Below are positions 1 through 7,686 of a stretch of DNA of 64,000 nt, piece after piece (position 1 is the stretch's first letter; each line of letters starts with the position of its first letter). Source of the stretch: Paenisporosarcina sp049671445 (lineage in GTDB: Bacteria; Bacillota; Bacilli; Bacillales_A; Planococcaceae); contig NZ_JBATUX010000023.1 of assembly GCF_049671445.1 (NCBI RefSeq), forward strand, positions 32,180 to 96,179, in the 5' to 3' direction. The position numbers and the translations under genes are program-made. The notes below the pieces were generated by a model. That model had not been told where the DNA came from. It did no database searches and saw only the letters and a program-made list of their open reading frames with translations.

Positions 1-2
1 AT

Positions 3-560
3 AACCATCAATTTACTGAAGCAGTGATTACGAATATTGGGACAGGTACATCCATTCATTCGCTAAAAGGGTCAGAACATGAACGAATTGCTGGTACCGG
101 TATCGGAGGAGGCACTTTACTTGGAATGTCAGCACTCATGACGGGAATCCATCAATTCGATGAAATTGTTAAGTTTTCTGCTGCTGGCAGCCGATCTGAA
201 GTGGATATGCTGGTAAGTGATATTTATTTTGGCAATAAAACTCCGATAGATGGAGGGTTAACTGCAAGTAATTTTGGGGATGCAGGACTGAGACCATTAT
301 TGGAACGATCGAAAGAAGATGTTTTAGCAACGGTTCAAGGTTTAGTTGGAGAAGTTATTTCCACGCTAAGTATACAATGTGCTTTTGCTGAAGAGGTAGA
401 ACATATTGTTTATATAGGCTCGACTTTAGCCCACAATGAACCGCTTCAAAAAATCATTGGAAATTACACGAAGCGTAAAAATCGAACTCCAGTATTTCTC
501 AGGGATAATGGCTACAGCGGTGCAATTGGCGCTCTTTTAAGCAAAATTGATGGAAAATAA
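3..560 (+). CDS. coaW: Type II pantothenate kinase, C-terminal part
   Basis: This gene runs in from outside the window; the frame is open to its left edge, so the N-terminal half, including the first nucleotide-binding segment, is missing. Type II pantothenate kinases phosphorylate pantothenate in the first step of coenzyme A synthesis and have an actin-like (ASKHA) fold. The visible part carries the glycine-rich loops GTGTS and GTGIGGGT, typical of the second phosphate-binding region, then a segment reading DGGLTASNFGD and a C-terminal GYSGAIGAL, both characteristic of the Staphylococcus/Bacillus CoaW family. The gene is followed by about 190 bases leading into a csp gene on the same strand. 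The family call is firm; only the upstream sequence is absent. Confidence 0.9.
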   Translation, partial: NHQFTEAVITNIGTGTSIHSLKGSEHERIAGTGIGGGTLLGMSALMTGIHQFDEIVKFSAAGSRSEVDMLVSDIYFGNKTPIDGGLTASNFGDAGLRPLLERSKEDVLATVQGLVGEVISTLSIQCAFAEEVEHIVYIGSTLAHNEPLQKIIGNYTKRKNRTPVFLRDNGYSGAIGALLSKIDGK

Positions 561-605
561 TTCATTATCAAATTCCATTTTTCTAAAAATTCACCAACTT
601 TTCAT

Positions 606-634
606 TTGCAATTAACGGAAATCCATGTTACATT
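606..634 (+). promoter_or_regulatory. Predicted sigma-A promoter of the first csp gene
   Basis: TTGCAA and TACATT are separated by 17 bases, and the -10 is preceded by TG at the extended -10 position. Transcription would start near 641, giving a 5' leader of about 110 nt, in line with the long leaders usual for cold-shock genes. Confidence 0.45.
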
Positions 635-718
635 AATAGAGGATTATTTTTGTTCGGATATGAGTAAGACTTGTAAGAGATTTTATCTCCACGATTTGAG
701 CAAGGATAGTAACACAAT

Positions 719-734
719 GTGTACAATTGTACAC
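719..734 (+). promoter_or_regulatory. Perfect 16-bp palindrome abutting the csp ribosome binding site
   Basis: GTGTACAATTGTACAC is its own reverse complement and ends one base before the GAGGAGG Shine-Dalgarno at 735-741. In RNA it would fold as a 6-bp stem with an AAUU loop beside the ribosome binding site; in DNA it could be an operator for a dimeric regulator. The palindrome is directly seen; either role is inference. Confidence 0.5.
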
Positions 735-751
735 GAGGAGGATATACACAT

Positions 752-952
752 ATGGAACAAGGTAAAGTGAAATGGTTTAACTCAGAAAAAGGTTTTGGAT
801 TTATCGAACGTGACGGCGGAGACGATGTATTCGTACATTTCAGCGCTATTCAAAGCGAAGGTTTCAAATCTCTTGACGAAGGTCAAGAAGTTACTTTTGA
901 AATTGAGCAAGGCCAACGCGGTCTTCAAGCTACTAACGTAAACAAAGCTTAA
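752..952 (+). CDS. cspD: Cold-shock protein CspA/CspB/CspD family (copy 1)
   Basis: A 66-residue single cold-shock domain protein. The RNP1 motif KGFGFIE and RNP2 motif DVFVHFSAI are intact, so it should bind single-stranded RNA/DNA as an RNA chaperone in the cytoplasm. The ATG at 752 is chosen because GAGGAGG lies 10 bases upstream and the protein then has the family length; a longer frame from GTG 719 would only translate the palindromic leader. The symbol follows synteny, since cspD lies near ypeQ-ypdP-ypdQ in B. subtilis; the three csp copies of this window cannot be assigned more exactly. A strong hairpin terminator follows. Confidence 0.93.
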   Translation: MEQGKVKWFNSEKGFGFIERDGGDDVFVHFSAIQSEGFKSLDEGQEVTFEIEQGQRGLQATNVNKA

Positions 953-971
953 TTTTAAAAACTAACCTATA

Positions 972-1004
972 AACAGACTCTCCTCGGAGAGTCTGTTTTT
1001 TTTT
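972..1004 (+). terminator. Rho-independent terminator after csp copy 1
   Basis: CAGACTCTCC pairs with GGAGAGTCTG (974-995) and is followed by nine T residues. Confidence 0.9.
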
Positions 1005-1010
1005 GTAAGC

Positions 1011-1052
1011 AAAAAAGGACTCACGAGCAATGTGCTCATGAATCCTTTTTTC
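1011..1052 (-). terminator. Terminator of the ypdP-ypdQ operon
   Basis: A near-symmetric hairpin with A and T runs on both sides (1011-1029 with 1033-1052) overlaps the last codons of the RNase H gene. On the minus strand it ends in TTTTTT; it may work in both directions. Confidence 0.8.
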
Positions 1053-1431
1053 TAATGATGGCTTGACGCGCTAATTGATCAGCAGTCAGATTGGATTTAG
1101 AAGGAATCCATTTAATAAAGAAGAAATCAAACGTATCGGCAATCTCTAAAGCTTGATCTAGCCATTCTTTATATACTGGACTCTTAACAAAACGTTTTTC
1201 AACTGCCGTAACCACGACCTGTGAATCCGATCTCACAGAAATAAACTCTTTAGACAGTTTTTGCGCTTCCTCAAGACCGCGTAATAATGCAATAAATTCA
1301 GTCGTATGATTATCGTAAGTACCTACATACTTTGAAAACCTTAGCTGATGACCCTCACCTTTAATGAATATCCCTACACCACTAGGTCCAGGATTTCCAG
1401 CACTTGCTCCATCAATATACACTTCAAGCAT
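1036..1431 (-). CDS. ypdQ: RNase HI-family protein (YpdQ-like)
   Basis: A 131-residue RNase H-fold protein. The N-terminal DGASAGNPGPSG, a central TTEF glutamate, the SDSQ aspartate and the C-terminal ADQLAR supply the four acidic residues (D-E-D-D) of metal-dependent RNase HI enzymes. RNase HI enzymes cut the RNA strand of RNA:DNA hybrids; some short Bacillus homologues have weak or unclear activity, so function is by family. It lies 12 bases downstream of the transporter gene on the same strand and should be co-transcribed from the preQ1-controlled promoter. The ypdP-ypdQ pairing is also present in B. subtilis. Confidence 0.85.
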   Translation of the reverse strand: MLEVYIDGASAGNPGPSGVGIFIKGEGHQLRFSKYVGTYDNHTTEFIALLRGLEEAQKLSKEFISVRSDSQVVVTAVEKRFVKSPVYKEWLDQALEIADTFDFFFIKWIPSKSNLTADQLARQAIIRKKDS

Positions 1432-1443
1432 ACATTCAACTCC

Positions 1444-2127
1444 TTATTTTTCATCCATTGGTGTGATACGTTTTGCCATATATCCAAATGGAGTACCAAC
1501 AATTGACACAAGGAATTTCAAGACATAAGTAGAAATAAATATACTAATCCAAATATCTACTGGGTACACACCTATAAATGCAATAGATGTGAAAATGAGC
1601 GTATCAAGTAACTGACTTAGCATCGTTGACCCATTATTACGAATCCAAAACGCACCGTCAGATGGGAATAATTTTCGTAAGAAACTAAATATTAGTACAT
1701 CTGTATATTGACTAATGATATATGCAATCATGCTACCAAGCGCGATTCGTGGAATTAATCCGAAAATTGTCGCTAACGATTGTTGTGCAAAATCATCAGG
1801 AGCTGCTTCAAACAGTAGAACAACTTGCATGATAATCATCATCATTATTAAAGACGAGAAACCTAACCACACAGCTTTTTTAGCTTCTTTTTTTCCGTAC
1901 TTTTCATTTAAAATATCGGTAACCAAGAAAATGCTTCCGTATACAGCGTTTCCAAGTGTAGCGGTCAAACCAAAAATCTCAATGAGTTTGACTACTTGAA
2001 TATTTGCTAATACGGTTGCAAATCCAACCCACACAAATAATCCTGTTCTTCCAAAAAATTTGTACATGATTAATACGAATATCATGTTCAAAATTGCAAA
2101 TCCTAATCCGAGCACTTCATTAAACAT
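1444..2127 (-). CDS. ypdP: Queuosine precursor transporter, YhhQ/YpdP family
   Basis: A 227-residue polytopic membrane protein with about six hydrophobic segments and the family features TDILNEKYGKKEA and RNNGSTMLSQLLDT. COG1738/QPTR proteins import queuosine precursors such as preQ0 or preQ1 for tRNA modification. The start at 2127 is supported by AGGAGG (2133-2138 on the plus strand) seven bases upstream. A preQ1-I riboswitch sits directly before this ribosome binding site, which independently supports the substrate. No queCDEF synthesis genes are visible in this window, so salvage may matter here, but the rest of the genome is unseen. Confidence 0.92.
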   Translation of the reverse strand: MFNEVLGLGFAILNMIFVLIMYKFFGRTGLFVWVGFATVLANIQVVKLIEIFGLTATLGNAVYGSIFLVTDILNEKYGKKEAKKAVWLGFSSLIMMMIIMQVVLLFEAAPDDFAQQSLATIFGLIPRIALGSMIAYIISQYTDVLIFSFLRKLFPSDGAFWIRNNGSTMLSQLLDTLIFTSIAFIGVYPVDIWISIFISTYVLKFLVSIVGTPFGYMAKRITPMDEK

Positions 2128-2140
2128 GTAATTCCTCCTG

Positions 2141-2173
2141 TAGTTTTGATAACGCGGGAGCTAGCGAACCGCA
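2141..2173 (-). promoter_or_regulatory. preQ1-I riboswitch
   Basis: Read on the minus strand, GCGGTTCGCTAGCTCCCGC forms a 4-5 bp P1 stem (GCGG with CCGC plus a flanking U-G) around a loop containing the conserved CTAGCT. It is followed by an A-rich tail ending in AAAACTA, which can pair with the loop to make the H-type pseudoknot of class I preQ1 aptamers. The tail ends two bases before the AGGAGG of the transporter gene, so ligand binding would plausibly block ribosome access (translational control). This matches the known placement of preQ1-I aptamers before COG1738 genes. Ligand binding itself is not shown. Confidence 0.88.
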
Positions 2174-2202
2174 AATAAACAATGTTGTTTTCTAACTTGA
2201 CA

Positions 2203-2231
2203 ATTATAATGGCAGTTGCAAGTAAAAGCAA
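2203..2231 (-). promoter_or_regulatory. Predicted promoter of the ypdP-ypdQ operon
   Basis: On the minus strand TTGCTT and a perfect TATAAT are 17 bases apart. The start point near 2196 would place the preQ1 aptamer about 23 nt into the transcript. Confidence 0.6.
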
Positions 2232-2314
2232 CGCGGGTGTAAGATAAAGTTATGTTTTTTGAGGCTTTCAATATTAAATATACCAATGGGCGTAAGTAAG
2301 TCTATAATGAAAGG

Positions 2315-2515
2315 ATGAAGCAATTGAATAAACTTACAGTTATCAATGAAATCGATGATTTGCTTGAGACTTATTGCGATGGTTGCTTCATTAAAAGAGA
2401 GTTAAAAATAAACGGTGGCAAATCATTGGCACATCGTTTTTGTATTAATAGTTGCACGGTTGGTGATCAGTTGCAATTCTTAGGTCAAGAGTTGAACAAA
2501 GTCAAAACGAAATAA
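2315..2515 (+). CDS. ypeQ: Small zinc-finger-like protein (YpeQ family)
   Basis: A 66-residue protein with the pattern CDGC...H..C...C, which looks like a treble-clef or ribbon zinc-binding site, and a charged C-terminus. Function is unknown; the B. subtilis homologue ypeQ lies in the same neighbourhood. AAAGG directly abuts the ATG at 2315, which is too close, whereas the TTG at 2324 sits nine bases after it, so the real protein may be three residues shorter. The gene converges on a csp gene on the other strand. Confidence 0.75.
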   Translation: MKQLNKLTVINEIDDLLETYCDGCFIKRELKINGGKSLAHRFCINSCTVGDQLQFLGQELNKVKTK

Positions 2516-2523
2516 CATAAACA

Positions 2524-2556
2524 TTTAAAAACCCACCAATCGAAAGACTGGTGGGT
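2524..2556 (-). terminator. Terminator of csp copy 2
   Basis: ACCCACCA (2530-2537) pairs with TGGTGGGT; on the minus strand the stem is followed by TTTTTAAA. It probably also stops transcription of the converging ypeQ gene. Confidence 0.75.
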
Positions 2557-2560
2557 CATC

Positions 2561-2767
2561 TTATGACTCAATTATTAACACGTTTGCAGCTTGTGGACCA
2601 CGCGTTCCTTCAATAATTTCAAAGGACACGTTTTGACCTTCCTCTAACGTTCTGAATCCTTCAGCTTGGATTCCAGTAAAATGGACGAACACATCGTCAC
2701 CATCATTATAATCGATAAATCCATATCCTTTTTCGGTGTTAAACCATTTTACTTTGCCATGATGCAT
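2561..2767 (-). CDS. Cold-shock protein (copy 2)
   Basis: A 68-residue cold-shock domain protein with RNP1 KGYGFID and RNP2 DVFVHFTGI. It is the most diverged of the three csp copies: MHHGKVKWFNTEKG at the start, an extended LIIES C-terminus and NDGDD in place of the GGDD shared by the other two. GAGGAGG precedes the ATG at suitable spacing. A strong promoter (2851-2879) gives a leader of about 75 nt, shorter than those of the other copies, so its regulation may differ. Confidence 0.93.
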   Translation of the reverse strand: MHHGKVKWFNTEKGYGFIDYNDGDDVFVHFTGIQAEGFRTLEEGQNVSFEIIEGTRGPQAANVLIIES

Positions 2768-2850
2768 GAACGTTCCTCCTCATAGGGGTAGAGTGAAATG
2801 TCAATTTTTCAATCCGCAACACACAAAATATTCTGTGAATGGATGGCTAT

Positions 2851-2879
2851 ACTATACATGATTTGTCGAACATAGTCAA
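2851..2879 (-). promoter_or_regulatory. Strong predicted promoter of csp copy 2
   Basis: TTGACT and TATAGT are 17 bases apart on the minus strand; the predicted start is near 2843. Confidence 0.7.
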
Positions 2880-2972
2880 CGAATTGTCGAATCGTTCTGT
2901 TGCGAATAGACCTTAATCTATGCAATGATACAATTAGTAAATTTAGTTGCTCGGTTAGGAAGTGAAATCCAT

Positions 2973-3608
2973 ATGGATGCTATTGAAAAATGTGAACACT
3001 TAGTAAAAGACATTTATAATAATTTTGATGCTAGTCATGACTTTCAACATATTGAACGTGTCAGACATAATGCATTGTTGATTAGTAAAGAAGAAGGATT
3101 AGTACGTCAAGATATCATAGAACTTGCAGTATTACTTCATGATGTCAGTGATGTGAAATATAGTGGTAATGAAGGCAAAGCAAAAGAGACAGCAATATTA
3201 GATCAACTGCAGCTATCGCTAACTGATCGCAAATGGATTGTTGATATAATTGATTCAGTTTCATTTAGTGGTGGTCACGAAAAAGAAGCACTGACAATCG
3301 AAGCGAAAATTGTTCGAGATGCAGATCGATTGGATGCTATTGGTGCAGTTGGAATCGCTCGTACATTTGCTTTTGGTGGAGCAAAGGGAAGAAAACTATA
3401 TGATTGGTCCGAATCCGCTAGAGTAAACATGACTGAACAAGAATACCGAACAAAAGAAACTTCATCGGTGACACATTTTTATGAAAAGTTATTACTATTG
3501 AAAGATTTAATGTTAACTGAAGCAGGAAAAAAAATAGCTCTACAAAGACATGAATTTATGTTGGCATTTATTGACCAACTTAAAATAGAAACGAGTGAAA
3601 AATTATGA
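2973..3608 (+). CDS. ypgQ: HD-domain phosphohydrolase (YpgQ-like)
   Basis: A 211-residue HD-superfamily protein. The metal ligands are visible as H in HDFQHIERV, the HD pair in LLHDVSD and D in RDADRLDAIG. B. subtilis YpgQ, of similar length, is reported to be a metal-dependent (deoxy)nucleoside triphosphate pyrophosphohydrolase, so nucleotide-pool cleaning is the likely role. The ATG at 2973 is preferred because AGGAAGTGA lies seven bases upstream and the length matches the family; an upstream ATG at 2925 would add 16 unsupported residues. Its stop overlaps the next start (ATGA), indicating translational coupling to the ABC-F gene. Confidence 0.85.
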   Translation: MDAIEKCEHLVKDIYNNFDASHDFQHIERVRHNALLISKEEGLVRQDIIELAVLLHDVSDVKYSGNEGKAKETAILDQLQLSLTDRKWIVDIIDSVSFSGGHEKEALTIEAKIVRDADRLDAIGAVGIARTFAFGGAKGRKLYDWSESARVNMTEQEYRTKETSSVTHFYEKLLLLKDLMLTEAGKKIALQRHEFMLAFIDQLKIETSEKL

Positions 3609-5482
3609 GCCATTTAATAGTTTCAAATTTAACAAAGACGGTTGGAGAAAAAACATTATTTGAAAACATCGATTTTACCATTTACGCTGGAGAACGTGCA
3701 GGTTTGATTGGTGTAAACGGAACAGGAAAATCGACTTTCCTTTCAATCATTTCAAAACAAATTGAAGCGGATAGTTTAACTATGGATCATCCAAATCAAT
3801 ACCGAATTGCTTTTTTAGAGCAAGATCCTCAGTTTGATGACGATTTAACCGTTCTTCAAGCTGTATTTAGTGGGGACTCGCCTGCCTTAGTTACCAACAG
3901 AAAGTATGAGGAAGCATTAGATAAATTAAATGAAGATTCCTCTTCTGTTGAATACCAGGATGCGTATATGGAAATCCAATCTCAAATGGATTTAAATAAT
4001 GCTTGGGATATTAATGCGATGGCTAAGACTGCTTTGCAAAATCTCGGAATAGATATGTTCGATCGTAAAGTAAACGAACTTTCTGGAGGACAACTTAAAC
4101 GTGTTGCATTAGCAAAAGTGTTAGTAGAACCAGCAGATTTAATATTACTGGATGAGCCTACTAACCATTTAGATGTTCAATCATCAAAATGGTTACAAGA
4201 AAGTTTAGCACGACTATCAAGTGCGATTATTTTCGTAACTCATGATCGCTACTTCTTAGATGGTGTATCTACACATATCTATGAAATTGCTGACCAAACC
4301 ATGTACACACATCGAGGGAATTATGGAGATTATTTAGAAGCAAGAGCAATTCGTGAAGATATGGCGGCGTCTTCCCAGTCAAAACTACAAAACCGTTTCC
4401 GTGCAGAGTTAAAATGGATTCGTCGTGGTGCCAAAGCAAGAACCACTAAACAAAAAGCACGTATTCAACGTTTTGACAAATTGGACGAACAAATGGTACG
4501 CAACAATGACAATACATCTCTAGACATGAAACTTGCTACAACTCGTCTAGGTAAAAAAGTGCTTGAAGGAATTGATTTATCAAAAGCGTATGAAAAGAAA
4601 CAAATCATTAAAGACTTCTCGTTTTTACTTCAACCAGGTGATCGTATCGGTATTGTAGGACCAAATGGAGCTGGTAAAAGTACGCTTATTAATATGTTAG
4701 CTGAGAAAATTATGCCTGATAGTGGTGAATTGACTGTTGGCCAAACTGTTAAAATCGCTCATTTTGAGCAAACCATACCACCAATGAATCCAAATACACG
4801 CATGATTGAATATGTCAGAGAATCTTCGAACGATATTGAAGGTGCAGACGGTATTAGACAATCAGCTGCACAAATGCTAGAACGCTTTTTATTCCCGCTT
4901 AATGGTCATGGAACTCCAATTGGTAAATTGTCAGGTGGGGAACGTAAGAGACTTCATTTATTGAAATTATTAATGGAATCACCAAACGTCTTATTACTGG
5001 ATGAGCCAACAAATGATTTGGACATTCAAACATTATCAGTTCTAGAAGATTTCATCGAACAATTCCCTGGTGTTGTTATTACGATTTCTCATGATCGCTT
5101 CTTCCTGGATCGTATTGCGAAAAAATTATGGGTACTTGATGGAAAAGGTAACACAAGAGAAGTGCAAGAGATTTATTCTGACTTCCTCGAGCAAGCACCA
5201 GAAATCAAAGCTGAACCAGTTGTCATAGTAGAACAACCAGAACCAGTTAAGACGAAAGAACCGAAGAAAAAATTATCGTTTAAAGAACAAAAAGAGTGGG
5301 AAACGATTGAAGCTGACATCGAAAAAGTAGAAAGTGCTATCATCGTGGCAGAAAAAGAGGTTGAATCTGCCGGTGCGGATTTCGAAAAACTTCAAAAAGC
5401 AACAAGCAACTTAGAAGATTTAAATGATCAATACACTCAATTAATTGAGCGATGGACATATCTACAAGAAATTATGGGCTAA
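3605..5482 (+). CDS. yfmR: ABC-F ribosome-associated ATPase, Uup/YfmR type
   Basis: A 625-residue ABC-F protein with two ATPase domains and no membrane segments. Walker A motifs are GVNGTGKST (residues 36-44) and GPNGAGKST (near 355); signatures are LSGGQ and LSGGE; Walker B segments are LILLDEPTNHLD and VLLLDEPTNDLD. A linker rich in basic residues joins the domains, and a coiled-coil C-terminal extension (about 550-625) marks the Uup/YfmR branch. Such proteins act at the ribosomal exit site and help resolve stalled elongation. The start overlaps ypgQ by four bases. In B. subtilis yfmR lies elsewhere, so its position between ypgQ and ypgR is a local rearrangement. Confidence 0.88.
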   Translation: MSHLIVSNLTKTVGEKTLFENIDFTIYAGERAGLIGVNGTGKSTFLSIISKQIEADSLTMDHPNQYRIAFLEQDPQFDDDLTVLQAVFSGDSPALVTNRKYEEALDKLNEDSSSVEYQDAYMEIQSQMDLNNAWDINAMAKTALQNLGIDMFDRKVNELSGGQLKRVALAKVLVEPADLILLDEPTNHLDVQSSKWLQESLARLSSAIIFVTHDRYFLDGVSTHIYEIADQTMYTHRGNYGDYLEARAIREDMAASSQSKLQNRFRAELKWIRRGAKARTTKQKARIQRFDKLDEQMVRNNDNTSLDMKLATTRLGKKVLEGIDLSKAYEKKQIIKDFSFLLQPGDRIGIVGPNGAGKSTLINMLAEKIMPDSGELTVGQTVKIAHFEQTIPPMNPNTRMIEYVRESSNDIEGADGIRQSAAQMLERFLFPLNGHGTPIGKLSGGERKRLHLLKLLMESPNVLLLDEPTNDLDIQTLSVLEDFIEQFPGVVITISHDRFFLDRIAKKLWVLDGKGNTREVQEIYSDFLEQAPEIKAEPVVIVEQPEPVKTKEPKKKLSFKEQKEWETIEADIEKVESAIIVAEKEVESAGADFEKLQKATSNLEDLNDQYTQLIERWTYLQEIMG

Positions 5483-5511
5483 TGATACAATATGGGTAGG
5501 AGGGATTTTGC

Positions 5512-6627
5512 GTGAAAATACTTACAATTGAACCAACACCAAGTCCGAATACAATGAAAGTTATTGTAGATCATGAACTTCCTTTTGGGAAAAGTTTTAA
5601 TTATAAAAAAGAAGATAGTTTAGATGCTCCAAAAGAGATTCTTTCTATATTAAACATTGCAGGTGTCAAAGGAATTTACCACGTGGCAGATTTTTTAGCG
5701 ATAGAACGACTTGCAAAAAATGATTGGGAACAAATTTTAGCTGAAGTGCGAAATGTCTTCGGAGAGAATAATCAGACAGTCGACAGTGAGGATCAAGTAA
5801 ATGAACATTTCGGTGAAGTAAATGTTCATGTCCAACAAATAAAAGGTATTCCACTTCAAGTCAAAGTATTCGATCAAACTTCTGAAGAACGTATTGCATT
5901 ATCTCCTCGCTTTGTTGAAGCGATGAATGCAAGTATGAAAGAACAAGATGAAAATTACATCTTGCAACGCAAATGGGCAGATTTTGGTGTGCGTTATGGT
6001 GATAAAAAAGACATTGCCGAACAAATCAGAGAAGAAATAGAAGCGACTTACCCAGATTCACGACTCCAACGATTAATTGAAGAAGCAAAAAGTCCTAAAA
6101 ATGAAAGTATTGCAAGAGGGCGAAAAGTGACCATAGAAGATTTCCAATTAGATACGTGGCAAGAGCGATTTCAATTACTCGATCAATTAGCAGATCCGTC
6201 TATAGAGGACTATCCGCTACTTGTACAAGCTTTGGAAGATGAACAAATGTCAATTCGTCGTCTTGCTACTGTATATCTAGGAATGATTATTGATGAAAGC
6301 GTCATTCCTTATATGGAAAAAGCATTGCAAGACAAGAGCCCTTCGGTAAGACGTACGGCTGGAGATTGTATGAGTGATCTTGGTTTCGCGCAATTCGAAA
6401 TTGCTATGCAGACAGCTTTAGGTGATAAAAACAAACTGGTCCGTTGGAGAGCAGCAATGTTCCTCTATGAAACTGGTACCGAAAAATCCCTTCCTGCTCT
6501 TCACCAAGCAAAAGAAGATACAGAATTCGAAGTGAAATTACAAGTCAACATGGCCATCGCTCGAATCGAGCAAGGCGAAGAAGCAAAAGGTTCAGTCTGG
6601 AAACAAATGACCGAATCAAGAAATTAA
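5512..6627 (+). CDS. ypgR: YpgR/CvfC-like protein: NifU N-terminal domain plus HEAT repeats
   Basis: A 371-residue protein whose first ~85 residues (ILTIEPTPSPNTMKVIVD...) match the Nfu N-terminal fold. The C-terminal third (about 215-360) contains repeated helical units with LVQALEDEQMSIRRLA, MEKALQDKSPSVRRTA and MQTALGDKNKLVRWRA, typical of HEAT repeats. The family is annotated as conserved virulence factor C in staphylococci; its molecular role is uncertain. The GTG start is supported by TAGGAGGG. A strong hairpin follows, so it ends the ypgQ-yfmR-ypgR transcription unit. Confidence 0.85.
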   Translation: MKILTIEPTPSPNTMKVIVDHELPFGKSFNYKKEDSLDAPKEILSILNIAGVKGIYHVADFLAIERLAKNDWEQILAEVRNVFGENNQTVDSEDQVNEHFGEVNVHVQQIKGIPLQVKVFDQTSEERIALSPRFVEAMNASMKEQDENYILQRKWADFGVRYGDKKDIAEQIREEIEATYPDSRLQRLIEEAKSPKNESIARGRKVTIEDFQLDTWQERFQLLDQLADPSIEDYPLLVQALEDEQMSIRRLATVYLGMIIDESVIPYMEKALQDKSPSVRRTAGDCMSDLGFAQFEIAMQTALGDKNKLVRWRAAMFLYETGTEKSLPALHQAKEDTEFEVKLQVNMAIARIEQGEEAKGSVWKQMTESRN

Positions 6628-6630
6628 TTG

Positions 6631-6674
6631 AAAAAGGTAGTGAAAAGTGATGCGGTCACTTTCACTACCTTTTT
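6631..6674 (+). terminator. Terminator after ypgR
   Basis: A long hairpin, AAAAAGGTAGTGAAA-GTGA against TCAC-TTCACTACCTTTTT, ends in a T run. Confidence 0.9.
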
Positions 6675-7251
6675 ATATTTAATGTAAAGTGTTGATTTTA
6701 TAAGGTTGAGTGGGGTTAGTATCATAGCTAGTCAGCTTGGTTAATGAGACGTCTTTTGGAGTGCCATTTCGATTGTGAAAAATTTATCACTCGAATTGCG
6801 GGGGTTATCGCTCAATCTGGAGATTTATCGATCATTTCGAAGGTTTTATCGCTCAAACCCGTCTCACCACAAAGTTAACTTATTGAAACACTCATCAACA
6901 CTAATAAAGAACCTATACAGATTTAGCGTAAGGCTCCCTATGTTTCTATCAAAGGAATTAATGAATGGTTTTGTTTTCGCTGCGTTGCCGTATAAACAAT
7001 CATATCTCAGGTTTCTTTGGAAAGCACCATGCTTGCACCCTTATTACTTCTGTAGGTACAGCAGAGGATACGTCTGAAGCGCACTGAAAACCTCTATCAT
7101 TCACTTATAGCCGAAAAACTAACGAATCAAAAAAGCATACGAAGAATAAAAACAACACGATTACGTGAAAAGATATCAAATACAAGTTATGATAGATAAT
7201 GAAATGGCATATATAGCAAATGAAGCAGAAAAAGAAAGTGGGAAAAAACAC
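6675..7251. other. Gene-free stretch at the usual ilvD position
   Basis: About 575 bases between ypgR and the bacilliredoxin gene. It holds the 21-bp tandem repeat described separately. The only sizeable open frame (6775-7077) has no ribosome binding site and lies across the repeat, so I do not call it. In B. subtilis ilvD occupies this interval; no ilvD remnant was recognised here. Confidence 0.5.
6783..6857 (+). repeat. Degenerate tandem repeat, period about 21 bp, four units
   Basis: The core TTATCRCTC/TTATCGATC recurs with TATC at 6785, 6806, 6826 and 6847 (steps of 21, 20 and 21). Units read roughly TTATCGCTCAATTTGGAGG. Similar TTATCGCTCA intergenic repeats occur in related genomes by my recollection; this could not be searched here. 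Confidence 0.7.
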
Positions 7252-7686
7252 ATGAACGCATATGATGAGTATATGAAAGAAATCGTAAAACCAATGAGAG
7301 CTGAACTATTAAATGTTGGCTTTACAGAACTTACGAATGCAGAAATGGTCAACGAACATATGACACAAGCTTCAGGAACTTCTCTTGTTGTAATTAACTC
7401 AGTTTGTGGTTGCGCAGCTGGTTTAGCACGTCCAGCAGTTGCTGAAGCACTTAATGAAGTGACTAACAAACCGGAACATTTAGTAACTGTGTTTGCTGGT
7501 CAAGATCAAGAGGCTACATATCAAATGCGTGCATATTTCGAAGAAGTACCACCAAGTTCACCTTCAATCGCGATTGTGAAAGATGGCAAACTGGCATACT
7601 TTATTCCACGTGAACAAATTGAAGGTTTCCCGATGGAGCAAATTAAAGATCATTTAGTTGAAGTACTAAATCAAGTAACTGCATAA
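7252..7686 (+). CDS. brxA: Bacilliredoxin (BrxA/YphP family)
   Basis: A 144-residue thioredoxin-fold protein with the hallmark CGC motif in NSVCGCAAGLARP. Bacilliredoxins remove bacillithiol from oxidised protein cysteines during recovery from oxidative or hypochlorite stress. The start MNAYDEYM at 7252 gives the exact family length; the open frame extends upstream to 7165 but those 29 residues are not part of the family. A purine-rich GAAAGTGGGAA lies upstream. FAGQDQEAT and PPSSPS are further family signatures. The stop overlaps the start of the methyltransferase gene by one base (TAATG). Confidence 0.92.
   Translation: MNAYDEYMKEIVKPMRAELLNVGFTELTNAEMVNEHMTQASGTSLVVINSVCGCAAGLARPAVAEALNEVTNKPEHLVTVFAGQDQEATYQMRAYFEEVPPSSPSIAIVKDGKLAYFIPREQIEGFPMEQIKDHLVEVLNQVTA

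Noticed and set aside
719..751. GTG start extending csp copy 1 by 11 residues
   Set aside because: The extension is the 16-bp palindrome plus the ribosome binding site; the normal ATG at 752 gives the exact family length.
5666..5854. Minus-strand frame inside ypgR
   Set aside because: Shadow of a well-supported gene; no ribosome site.
6775..7077. 100-residue open frame on the plus strand
   Set aside because: No ribosome binding site; it translates the 21-bp tandem repeat and has no recognisable protein features.
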